NCBI GenBank assembly: GCA_963922875.1
Contig: CAWUJH010000002.1
Location: forward strand, 558,001-622,000
Reading direction: 5' to 3'
From: Ketobacter sp963922875
GTDB taxonomy: Bacteria; Pseudomonadota; Gammaproteobacteria; Pseudomonadales; Ketobacteraceae
Length of the DNA: 64,000 nucleotides
Positions 34,528 through 42,393 of this stretch are shown one piece after another; within the stretch, counting starts at the first letter, position 1; each line of letters starts with the position of its first letter. The notes beneath the pieces were generated by a model. That model was given only the letters and a program-made list of their open reading frames with translations. It was not told the origin of the DNA and did no database searches. The position numbers were made by a program, and so were the translations under genes.

Positions 34528-35948
34528 TATGGTTTATCCTCTGTCTGTGGGCGTGGCGTAATACCAGCACTGCGCAATGGACCTTCGGCAAAAGTATCCT
34601 CCTCCGGATCTTTTGGAGGCGCGTTCATCATTCGAAGCATATAGTACGTTCCCGCGCCAAAAATCAGCAGATATACCACCACGAACATAGTCAACGATGC
34701 TCCAACCGCTGGTGCATCGATTGGTGATCGGGCATCAGCCGTTTTTAGCAGGCCGTATACAACCCAGGGCTGGCGTCCCACCTCGGTGGTGATCCAACCC
34801 GCCAACACGGCAATGAGACCCGCGGGAGAGAGCAGAACAGCTGTGCGCAGCAACCACAGATTGCTGTACAGAGTGCCTCGGCTGCGACAAACAAGTGACC
34901 AGAATCCAAGCGCAACCATGGCTAAACCAATAGCGACCATCAGGCGAAACGTCCAGAAAATGATGTTTGCTCGTGGGCGCTCATCAGGAGCAAAGGATTT
35001 CAACCCCTCGATCGGAGCAAATGGATCATGCTTAAGAATCATTGAACCCAGAAACGGAATACCGACCGCGTAGTGCAGAGTCTGTGCCTCATCGTCTGGT
35101 ATACCAAACAGCACCAACGGCGCACCCTCAGGCCAGTCCTCATAATGACCTTCCATGGCGGCGATTTTTGCAGGTTGATGCTCTAGAGTATTCAGCCCAT
35201 GCAGGTCTCCTGCGAGTATCTGCAGTGGAGCAACGATGACCGCCATCCACATGGCCATAGAGAACATCTTGCGGGACGCAGGCAGATCGGCTTCGGAATC
35301 AGTACGCTTGCGATTGCGGAGCAGATGAACTGCAGCAGTCCCACCAACAATAAAGGCAGTAGTGAGATAGGCCGCCAGTACCATGTGTGTCAGTCGAAAA
35401 GGGAAAGATGGATTGAAGACAATTCTCCACCAGTTCTCCGGAATAAACTGACCGGCTTCGTTAACGCTATATCCTGCTGGAGTGTGCATCCATGAATTTA
35501 CAGATAAAATCCAGGTGGCCGAGATCAGGGTACCAAATGCCACCATCAGGGTAGCAAAAAAGTGGAGTCTTTCTCCCACCTTTTCTCGGCCAAATAACAT
35601 TACACCAAGAAATCCGGCTTCCAGGAAAAAAGCAGTTAACACCTCATAAGCCATAAGTGGCCCTAATACCGGTCCGGTGCGATCGGAAAATACACTCCAG
35701 TTAGTCCCGAACTGGTAGCTCATCACAATACCAGAGACTACACCCATACCAAAAGCAACCGCGAATATTTTTTTCCAATAGTTGAATAGTTGTAGGTAGA
35801 CTATCTCTCTTTTCAGCAGAAAGAGGCCATTCAACACAGCAAGGTAGCTTGCCAGCCCAATGGAGAAGGCGGGGAAGATAATGTGAAAAGAGACTGTGAA
35901 AGCAAATTGCGCCCTCGCCAGCACAGTGGCGTCCAAATTTTCGAACAT
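34527..35948 (-). CDS. cioA: Cytochrome bd-type quinol oxidase subunit I (CioA/CydA)
   Basis: Haem-carrying subunit of 473 residues. The haem b595 ligand His is in FTVSFHIIFPAFSIG (near residue 19), the GRQPW motif is in TTEVGRQPWVVYG, and the Q-loop between TM6 and TM7 is short, the form typical of cyanide-insensitive oxidases. First gene of cioA-cioB-DUF2474. Bd oxidases resist cyanide, sulfide and peroxide and support growth at low oxygen. The gap 35949-36198 upstream holds no gene. Confidence 0.93.
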   Translation of the reverse strand: MFENLDATVLARAQFAFTVSFHIIFPAFSIGLASYLAVLNGLFLLKREIVYLQLFNYWKKIFAVAFGMGVVSGIVMSYQFGTNWSVFSDRTGPVLGPLMAYEVLTAFFLEAGFLGVMLFGREKVGERLHFFATLMVAFGTLISATWILSVNSWMHTPAGYSVNEAGQFIPENWWRIVFNPSFPFRLTHMVLAAYLTTAFIVGGTAAVHLLRNRKRTDSEADLPASRKMFSMAMWMAVIVAPLQILAGDLHGLNTLEHQPAKIAAMEGHYEDWPEGAPLVLFGIPDDEAQTLHYAVGIPFLGSMILKHDPFAPIEGLKSFAPDERPRANIIFWTFRLMVAIGLAMVALGFWSLVCRSRGTLYSNLWLLRTAVLLSPAGLIAVLAGWITTEVGRQPWVVYGLLKTADARSPIDAPAVGASLTMFVVVYLLIFGAGTYYMLRMMNAPPKDPEEDTFAEGPLRSAGITPRPQTEDKP

Positions 35949-36198
35949 TCAGCCTTCCTTTGATCGGTAAAATAAGATCGGTAGAAATGTTATTTAAATT
36001 ACCTCAGATTAAGTAGACAGGCAAAAAATTCGGGTGAGGCCTGATCTTGAATCGGATTTTCTGCTGGTTGAAACTAGTAGCGATGAGTGATTCTGGCATT
36101 GAAAGCACATCTGGTTGACTTCGTTGCAAAAATTACAGTTTTTATACTGAGAGATTGGGGATCACAGAAATTCCCCTAAGCGTAACTGGCACTTTAGA

Positions 36199-36516
36199 TT
36201 ATGAAATGAGGTCATCCAGACTAGACGCACCGGTTCGTTGGCTTTTAGTCACTACACTGAATTTTCCATCCTTTTCCAAAATCACTGCTGATACCTGATC
36301 GAGTGTTTCGACGCCTGCGCTTCGCACCGCGGATAACACTTCATCTTGAGTCACTCTGCACTGACGCATAGCGGCTTGCAAATTGTTACCCAGATAGAAC
36401 AGCAATTTTGGTTCGCCGGTCAACAGCTTCCGAAACCACGCAATCGACACACTAGTCCAGGTAACAGCGAATTGCATTGTAATCAACAGTGTAAATCCTA
36501 CGATTCCCTGGACCAA
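36199..36516 (-). pseudogene. DUF421 gene, 5'-truncated, abutting katE
   Basis: A 105-residue frame from a TTG within the katE 3' end. It holds the third TM helix (GIVGFTLLITMQFAV), the loop SIAWFRKLLTGEPKLLFYLG and the cytoplasmic part (RVTQDEVLSAVRSAGVETLD, VSAVILEKDGKFSVVT) of the DUF421/YetF family. The normal first two TM helices are missing: the frame is closed by a TAA just upstream. The overlap with katE and the unusual TTG start indicate deletion of its 5' end. It might still be translated as a soluble-domain fragment. Confidence 0.75.
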
Positions 36517-38573
36517 TGCCGTACATGTTTACACTGGTCAATGAATCCATAGATGTCTTCTTTTCTCTCCAGTTTGATGCAGCCATCGTCCATCATAGAT
36601 AGCAATCCAGAACTTTCAAACAAAGCGGTCGCAGGCTCAGAAAATGCAATGAATTTACAATGAGAAAAAGCGTCGTTAACAAAATCGCGAGCCCTGGCAT
36701 CTTTGGACAAGGCCTTGATAGCAGATTGTGAAGCAATGATCGCTACTGCGTCAAATAATACCGACGGTGCACCGTCCAGCTTTTCGTCTGCTGCCAGGTG
36801 TTCGCCATTGCTATCGACTATTCCACCCACTTGAGGTGCGACGATTACCAGCATGGCTCCAGCCGCTTTGATGGCGGATTGAAACTCTTTTATCAATTCA
36901 GCGTCAGACCTGTCGGTAACAAGCAAGCCGATTTTACGGCCTACAATAGAATGCGGCCCATTTTTGATGATACTCAATGCTGGCGAGGCGGGTAAGTCCA
37001 TCTTGGTTTCTTTTGCCGCTTCCATTGGCTCTGGCATGGTTTTGAGCCCTAGGTCTCCTGCCACATTTTTTGCCAGCTCGACATCAATGTTTTGTAAATG
37101 CGCCACCACTCTGCGCCGGATATGAAGATGTTCCACCTTGCTGAGTTCAAACACCAGAGCATCCGCCATGTGGGACTGCTCAATTTGGGTTTGGCTGATG
37201 TAAAACTGACGAGCCTGACTATAGTGATCTGCGAAGCTCTCTGGTCGGATCCGCGTCTTGCTTCCCTGCATTGGCTCAGCAAAACTTCGATAGCCATTCT
37301 CTGGCTGTTCCCTTGGCCCCATATCCCAGCTGTTCGGCTCGTAGTTTGCTCTTCCCTTTATGTTACTATTAACGTTCATATGGCCATCCTGCTGGAGATT
37401 ATGCATGGGGCATCGTGGCGCATTAATCGGAATCTGAGTAAAATTGGGCCCACCCAAACGCTTGAGCTGGGTATCGAGATAAGAGAAATTACGGCCCTGT
37501 AGCAGGGGGTCATCGGAATGATCGATCCCAGGGACAATGTTTTGAGTACAGAACGCCACCTGCTCGGTCTCGGCAAAGAAATTATCAACTACTTTATTCA
37601 GCACCAGACGTCCAACTTTGCGAACAGGTATTAGCTCCTCAGGAATGATTTTGGTCGCATCCAGGATATCAAAGTCGAATTTGTCAGCGAACTCCTGGTC
37701 AAAAAGCTGCATCCCAAGTTCCCATTCCGGATAGTCGCCTGATTGTATGGCATTCCAGAGATCCCGACGATGGAAATCAGGGTCTGCGCCATTAATTTTT
37801 ACCGCTTCGTTCCATAGCACCGATTGAAGCCCCTGTTTGGGTTTCCAGTGGAATTTCACGAACGTACTGTCGCCTTTTTTGTTTACAAGTCGGAAGCTAT
37901 GGACACCAAAACCCTCCATGAAGCGAAAGGAGCGGGGTATAGCACGATCAGACATGATCCACATTACCATGTGCATACTTTCTGGAGTCAGTGAAATAAA
38001 GTCCCAGAAATTATCGTGTGCAGTTTGTGCCTGTGGGAAACCGCGATCTGGTTCTTGTTTGGCAGAATGAATCAAATCAGGAAATTTGATTGCGTCCTGA
38101 ATAAAGAAAACCGGAATATTATTACCCACTAGATCCCAGTTTCCTTCCTGAGTATAGAATTTAGTAGCAAATCCGCGAACATCGCGCGCCAGATCGAATG
38201 ATCCTTTGTTACCAGCAACGGTTGAAAACCGAGTGAAAACCGGTGTCTTTTCACCCCCTCGTTGGAACAAATCAGCCTTGGTAATGTCTGCAAGTGATTG
38301 GTAATTTTCAAAGAAACCATGGGCTGCATAGCCTCGTGCATGAACGACACGCTCTGGAATTCGCTCGTGGTCAAAATGAAATATTTTCTCCCGCATCACA
38401 TGATCTTCCAGGAGCATTGGTCCTCTTGCTCCAGCAGATAGTGAATTCTGGTTGTCCGCAACTGGACAGCCCTGGGCGGTGGTCAAACCTGAACTAGGAG
38501 ATTCAGAATACTGGTGAGTCTCGCCACCTGGGCCAAGTGTTCCTGGAATTTCACTAATATTTTTATCGTTCAT
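36498..38573 (-). CDS. katE: Large-subunit catalase KatE (HPII type)
   Basis: Monofunctional haem catalase of 691 residues. Catalytic His78 lies in RVVHARGYAAHGFF, with the later ETEQVAFCTQNIVPGID and SYLDTQLKRLGGPNF motifs; the haem-ligand Tyr is in this last stretch. The C-terminal 150 residues form the flavodoxin/amidotransferase-like domain of large catalases (RKIGLLVTDRSDAE). AGGAGG at 38579-38584 (minus strand) precedes the ATG. In relatives katE is sigma-S controlled. The C-terminus overlaps a truncated DUF421 gene. Together with KatG the organism has two haem catalases in this window. Confidence 0.96.
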   Translation of the reverse strand: MNDKNISEIPGTLGPGGETHQYSESPSSGLTTAQGCPVADNQNSLSAGARGPMLLEDHVMREKIFHFDHERIPERVVHARGYAAHGFFENYQSLADITKADLFQRGGEKTPVFTRFSTVAGNKGSFDLARDVRGFATKFYTQEGNWDLVGNNIPVFFIQDAIKFPDLIHSAKQEPDRGFPQAQTAHDNFWDFISLTPESMHMVMWIMSDRAIPRSFRFMEGFGVHSFRLVNKKGDSTFVKFHWKPKQGLQSVLWNEAVKINGADPDFHRRDLWNAIQSGDYPEWELGMQLFDQEFADKFDFDILDATKIIPEELIPVRKVGRLVLNKVVDNFFAETEQVAFCTQNIVPGIDHSDDPLLQGRNFSYLDTQLKRLGGPNFTQIPINAPRCPMHNLQQDGHMNVNSNIKGRANYEPNSWDMGPREQPENGYRSFAEPMQGSKTRIRPESFADHYSQARQFYISQTQIEQSHMADALVFELSKVEHLHIRRRVVAHLQNIDVELAKNVAGDLGLKTMPEPMEAAKETKMDLPASPALSIIKNGPHSIVGRKIGLLVTDRSDAELIKEFQSAIKAAGAMLVIVAPQVGGIVDSNGEHLAADEKLDGAPSVLFDAVAIIASQSAIKALSKDARARDFVNDAFSHCKFIAFSEPATALFESSGLLSMMDDGCIKLERKEDIYGFIDQCKHVRHWSRES

Positions 38574-38722
38574 AGCGGTACCTCCTTGATTGAGATATGA
38601 CAGGTCTCTAAGTCAATAATGTCTAGATATGATTGATTAAGACCGTTCTGAAATCTAAAATTTAATTCAGACGTCTATGACGTCGTTCGTCCACAAGGTT
38701 GGATGTGAGTATGGTTGCAAGG

Positions 38723-38986
38723 CTAATATCCGATTCGCACTTTTTGCTGCATCTTCGTAGGCTTTGCGGATTGAGCTGGCTTGCCTTGTAAACTCATTAC
38801 GTAGTCTGATAGATCCTGAACTTCACGCTGATGATCAGCCTTGAAGTTTGACAGATTTACAATACATTGTTGATCGTTCAATCTTTCAATGGCGGTATCG
38901 TAGGCATTAATTGCATCGAAATCCTGTTCGATATGTTTGTTCAACTGTTTAATAATGTCTTGATTATTCAGTAGTTCGGTTTCCAT
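38723..38986 (-). CDS. Short DUF2383 (ferritin-like) protein
   Basis: An 87-residue helical protein, METELLNNQDIIKQLNKHIE, with a pattern of Asp/Glu and a later HQREVQDLSDYV, the opening half of the DUF2383 ferritin-like fold. Usual members have 140-160 residues, so this is short by about half, and the C-terminal MQQKVRIGY is unlike the family. It may be truncated or a short variant. It is upstream of katE on the same strand, 150 bp apart. Confidence 0.55.
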   Translation of the reverse strand: METELLNNQDIIKQLNKHIEQDFDAINAYDTAIERLNDQQCIVNLSNFKADHQREVQDLSDYVMSLQGKPAQSAKPTKMQQKVRIGY

Positions 38987-39658
38987 TCTGCTTCTCTCTG
39001 TTTCGATGGATGTTCATACCAACTGTTTCTATGAGAAAAAATCAGCAATCCATATGCCAATACGACGATATATCGATGTCGTTCAAATCAAATCGAAATC
39101 GGTGCAGATGTTGTAACTTTTGGTTTCGCGTTGACAGAAGAGTAGAATTGGTATGCAAGCTGCTAAGCTACTCTCAGACAAAATGTATGGGGTGAAAATT
39201 GAGAAGTTCCGTTAAAACTACATCTATTGCTTCGAATGATGTTTACAAAATCCGAATTTAGCAGTACTGCTCGCAATATTTGAATGCGTCACTTTGAATA
39301 TCCTGTGGAACCTGTAAAAAGAAAGATAGTTTTCGATCGTATTGATCTAGATCAATTGATTGACCCCAACATTACATTTTTGTAATGTTGGGGTCATCCA
39401 GATGTCAGCTCCGTTACACTAATATAGTCAATTGATGATAAGAATCCATCATATAAAACGACTTCACCTATGTCACAATCAGAAGTGTAGAACTTGATTT
39501 TATAACCGGGCGTTCGTCATGATCATGTTTGGCTTCTTATTGCAGGGCCTACGCTACCTACGTTGGCGATCAGTATCGTCGCCATATGGAATCTAAGCCT
39601 GGGTTTGTTCCAAAATTCACCACTGATATAGCAATTTCAACTTACTAAGGATACTTCC
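38987..39658. other. Intergenic region carrying a copper-type operator hairpin
   Basis: This 672-bp stretch separates the DUF2383 gene from the Met-rich protein gene. A 61-codon frame at 39010-39195 has no family and no good start, and I do not call it. The perfect inverted repeat at 39361-39396 is the main feature. Confidence 0.5.
39361..39396. promoter_or_regulatory. 16-bp perfect inverted repeat containing a CopR-like box
   Basis: TGACCCCAACATTACA (39361-39376) and TGTAATGTTGGGGTCA (39381-39396) pair perfectly around TTTT. The centre ATTACA-TTTT-TGTAAT fits the ATNACA-N4-TGTAAT pattern of CopR/CusR-type heavy-metal operators and has the same spacing and right half as the site at 44243. 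It is about 260 bp upstream of the Met-rich protein gene. The long stem also allows RNA hairpin formation. Confidence 0.55.
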
Positions 39659-40147
39659 ATGAAAAATACAACGAAAAAAATGCTTTCCACTGTTTTTATT
39701 TCCACATTATTGGCGTCGCCAGTCTTCGCGGAAAAAGGACATGAACATGCTGATAAAAACCAATCAATGGGTGGCGGCATGATGATGGGAATGATGAGTC
39801 ACGACCAAATGATGGAAATGCATGAGCATATGCAAAAGATGCATAGCATGATGGAAAAAATCCAATCTGAGACCGATCCCGAAAAACACCAGAAATTAAT
39901 GGCTGAGCATATGCAGGCTATGCAGGAAGGCATGCATATGATGAATAAAGACATGGGAATGAAAAGCGGCACAAAAAAATCTAGCCATAAAGGAGAAGGC
40001 ATGCGAGAGAACATGGGTGACATGGACGTTATGAAGCGCATGGATATGATGGAAGAACGTATGGGCATGATGCAAATGATGATGGGACAGATGATGGAAC
40101 ATGAATCAGAAACAGAAAGGTCAGTCATGCCTAAATACAAAAAATAG
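39659..40147 (+). CDS. Met/His-rich exported copper-binding-type protein
   Basis: A 162-residue protein with signal peptide MKNTTKKMLSTVFISTLLAS to VFA (about 25 residues). The mature chain begins EKGHEHADK and is extraordinarily rich in Met and His, with MMMGMMSHDQMMEMHEHMQK near residues 42-61 and MGMMQMMMGQMMEHE near 137-151, separated by a Glu/Lys-rich helix. Such stretches bind Cu(I) through Met thioethers in periplasmic proteins. It lies between a CopR-like site and the cop operon. No recognised family; role inferred. Confidence 0.75.
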   Translation: MKNTTKKMLSTVFISTLLASPVFAEKGHEHADKNQSMGGGMMMGMMSHDQMMEMHEHMQKMHSMMEKIQSETDPEKHQKLMAEHMQAMQEGMHMMNKDMGMKSGTKKSSHKGEGMRENMGDMDVMKRMDMMEERMGMMQMMMGQMMEHESETERSVMPKYKK

Positions 40148-40629
40148 ATTGTTCCATATTTTAGTGGAGGAGTTAGGCGCTGAGCGAAGATCGATTGGTT
40201 ATCAAACTTGGAGATGATGAAATTCAGGTTTGAATCTCGCCTATGATGCATCGAAATTTGATTAACGGGTATTGATAAAGTACTGGCCTGATGCGGAACC
40301 GGAATCCAGAACAGAGTTAAAACATATCGTAAAACAGCTTCAACTCGACTTGAAGCGGAACAAGGTGTGAAAATTGCTCATCCAATAACTACGCTTCCAG
40401 TTATTGGATGAGCACAATAGTATGCAATCATCTGTTTAAATTTTTGTGCTTGATACCGGTGGAGGTCTGTGAAATTTATTGGAACCCGTCAAGCACCGTT
40501 GCGGCCAGCTAATTGCTAAATTAGGAATCCAACATCGTCAACATGCACTGCCTAAAACCTTGTTAAGTGGTGAAACAACGTGTTGCTATCAAGAATCTCA
40601 TCAGTGGTTTGGTGATACTGTCTGCGCGT
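40148..40629. other. Intergenic region with coding-like remnant
   Basis: A frame at 40272-40370 (TTG start, 33 codons) encodes KYWPDAEPESRTELKHIVKQ and LQLDLKRNK, which looks like the real C-terminus of a protein whose beginning is lost. Another short frame near 40190-40232 reads EDRLVIKLGDDEIQV. Both suggest decayed genes. There is no intact gene. Confidence 0.35.
40375..40414. terminator. Perfect 16-bp hairpin behind the Met-rich gene
   Basis: TGCTCATCCAATAACT (40375-40390) pairs with AGTTATTGGATGAGCA (40399-40414) around an 8-nt loop. No T-tract follows. It could terminate convergent transcripts from the Met-rich gene and the cop operon, or be the trace of an inserted element. Confidence 0.5.
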
Positions 40630-41205
40630 TTACAGTTTCCCTCTCGCTGTCAGGATCTGGTATTGATCCTCTGTCAATGATGGCAATCTCTGCAGAAATG
40701 CCACCATATTCCAAATGCGCTCGTCACTGTGCGTTGGTCCCCATGCCGGCATTCCCGACGCTTTGATCCCGTGTTTGATAATCCAAAACTGGCGTTGGAT
40801 CGCAGTACCATCCCTATTGCCGCCCTTGTTTCCGTCGCTGCCAGATTCACTTCCATGGGTGTCTGCTATCGCGGCCAGATTCGGCGGCGATGGGTACAGA
40901 CCAATGGTAAAATCGCTTTCTGATTTGCCCGGCTTGAGATGGCAGCCAGCACACATGTCGTTGTAGTCAGCACCGCCTGCCAGTAAACGATCAGAAGTAT
41001 TCAAATTGTCTGGAATTTGAATATTGCTGGCAGCGCGGGCAATGGATCGCTCGCGCAGGGTTTCCAGCAGCCAGTAACTTAGTTTGTTATGAGGTTCGTC
41101 GGCACCAATGGGATAAAGACCGGAGTAGATAAATACCCCACCGCCAACCAGACCAATAAATGCGGCAATAAGCAGGCTCTTGATAAACGCGGTAAGTGTT
41201 GGCAT
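40630..41205 (-). CDS. Membrane-anchored c-type cytochrome
   Basis: A 191-residue protein with one N-terminal TM helix (about residues 8-30) and a single haem-binding CAGCH (in DMCAGCHLKP, near residue 84-88). The distal Met ligand is likely in KASGMPAWGP near residue 152. Cytochromes of this type accompany copA-copB operons and may receive or dispose of electrons from Cu(I) oxidation. It is the last gene of the cop run on the minus strand, 23 bp behind the Met-rich small protein. Confidence 0.85.
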   Translation of the reverse strand: MPTLTAFIKSLLIAAFIGLVGGGVFIYSGLYPIGADEPHNKLSYWLLETLRERSIARAASNIQIPDNLNTSDRLLAGGADYNDMCAGCHLKPGKSESDFTIGLYPSPPNLAAIADTHGSESGSDGNKGGNRDGTAIQRQFWIIKHGIKASGMPAWGPTHSDERIWNMVAFLQRLPSLTEDQYQILTARGKL

Positions 41206-41228
41206 ATCAGCTTCCTTTCTTTAAATCG

Positions 41229-41528
41229 TTAGTGCTTATGTTCAGAGTGTTGCTTGGCTGAACTGTCCTTATGCTTATTATCAGACGCGTCATCGTGGTT
41301 CATAGAATGACCGTCATCGCCGTGATGCATATTCTCCATGCACTGTGTCATCATAGCTTGCATGACAGGATCATTCATATCCATCTTGCTGTGATCCATT
41401 CCTTCCATCGCGGAACAATTCGGGTTTTCTGCGTCTTTCATGTGCTCTTTGGGATCATGGGCTTGGGCCGAAAAAGCTATGCCCATGGCACTCAATACAA
41501 GTACAGGAGTTAGAAGTTTGAATTTCAT
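41229..41528 (-). CDS. Small His/Met-rich exported protein of the cop operon
   Basis: A 99-residue protein with signal peptide MKFKLLTPVLVLSAMGIAFS to AQA. The mature chain is rich in His, Met and Asp: MEGMDHSKMDMNDPVMQAMM and later MENMHHGDDGHSMNHDD, ending HSEHKH. It resembles CopC-less copper-binding peptides of cop operons. The gene sits between copB (19 bp upstream) and the cytochrome c gene. It probably sequesters periplasmic copper; no precise family name. Confidence 0.8.
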   Translation of the reverse strand: MKFKLLTPVLVLSAMGIAFSAQAHDPKEHMKDAENPNCSAMEGMDHSKMDMNDPVMQAMMTQCMENMHHGDDGHSMNHDDASDNKHKDSSAKQHSEHKH

Positions 41529-41547
41529 GGTTAGTTTCCTTGTGTGA

Positions 41548-42393
41548 TTAAAACCAAAATTTCAGACCCGCGACGATCTGGGTATCAGAGCGGTCCTCAG
41601 CGGCGGCGCGACGATAATCCGCCGTATCGCCATAAGTGCTCGTCCATTCCACACCGATATAAGGAGCAAATTGACGGCTGAACTCATAGCGCAGACGTAC
41701 ACCCAACGCGAGATCCGACAAGCCGGAACCAATACCATTGTCCGGATCATCCTTTCCGTACAGATTCAGCTCGGCGCGTGGTTGTAGAATCAGGCGTTGA
41801 GTTAACAACAATTCATATTCTGCTTCGGCAGAGAGTGCAGTGCGGCCGCCGTCACCGACATAGGCAGTGACATCCAGTTCAAACCAATAGGGTGCGAGCC
41901 CCTTTATGCCCAGTGCTAACCACTGGCGGTCTTTACCTTCTTCATATTGGTCAAATCGAACGCCAAGCTGGGTATCAAAATAGGCGGTTAGAGCATGGCT
42001 CCAGAGTAAATCGGTGGCGCTTTCCTCTATGGTGCCATCTGCGATGTCGCCTTCCGCCTTAATGACTAACCGATCATAGGTAGTGCCATACCAGGCCTGG
42101 AGATCGTAAACCGTGGTTTCATTGTCTTCCTGGTATTCGAAGCGGTCGCCGATTACAGCCCAAAAGACATGTTCGTCAGCGAGCTTCAGTTGTCGCGGCC
42201 CCGATTGGGCATAGGGCCCTTCTGTCAGAGTGTAACCACCGGAGTAGGCGTGAGGGTCGCGAGCGTCGGCAGGTGCGCTGCCTCCTTGCATCTGCATCTC
42301 GCCATGATCCATTTGCGCCAAGGCGTAATTGGTAAGCAAGCTGCCAGTTGATAGTGTCACCGCTGTGAACCAGTTTATTGTCTTCACTTTCAT
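41548..42393 (-). CDS. copB: Copper-resistance outer-membrane protein CopB
   Basis: An outer-membrane beta-barrel of 281 residues from ATG 42393 (MKVKTINW). A signal peptide ends near ALAQ; a short Met/His stretch (MDHGEMQMQG) follows, much shorter than in Pseudomonas CopB. The barrel begins ADEHVFWAVIGDRFEYQEDN and ends in aromatic LKFWF, the outer-membrane insertion signal. The ATG overlaps the copA stop (ATGA), so the two are coupled. It is thought to bind or move copper at the outer membrane. Confidence 0.93.
   Translation of the reverse strand: MKVKTINWFTAVTLSTGSLLTNYALAQMDHGEMQMQGGSAPADARDPHAYSGGYTLTEGPYAQSGPRQLKLADEHVFWAVIGDRFEYQEDNETTVYDLQAWYGTTYDRLVIKAEGDIADGTIEESATDLLWSHALTAYFDTQLGVRFDQYEEGKDRQWLALGIKGLAPYWFELDVTAYVGDGGRTALSAEAEYELLLTQRLILQPRAELNLYGKDDPDNGIGSGLSDLALGVRLRYEFSRQFAPYIGVEWTSTYGDTADYRRAAAEDRSDTQIVAGLKFWF

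Noticed and set aside
39010..39195. 61-codon frame in the region before the Met-rich protein
   Set aside because: No family, weak start, and a composition like that of the surrounding non-coding sequence.
39799..40251. Minus-strand frame opposite the Met-rich protein, rich in Ile, Cys and Ser
   Set aside because: Its composition is what the reverse complement of ATG/CAT-rich codons produces, so it is a shadow.
40479..40766. 95-codon plus-strand frame overlapping the cytochrome c gene
   Set aside because: More than a third of it is antisense to a confident gene, it begins with TTG without a ribosome-binding site, and its sequence has no family pattern.
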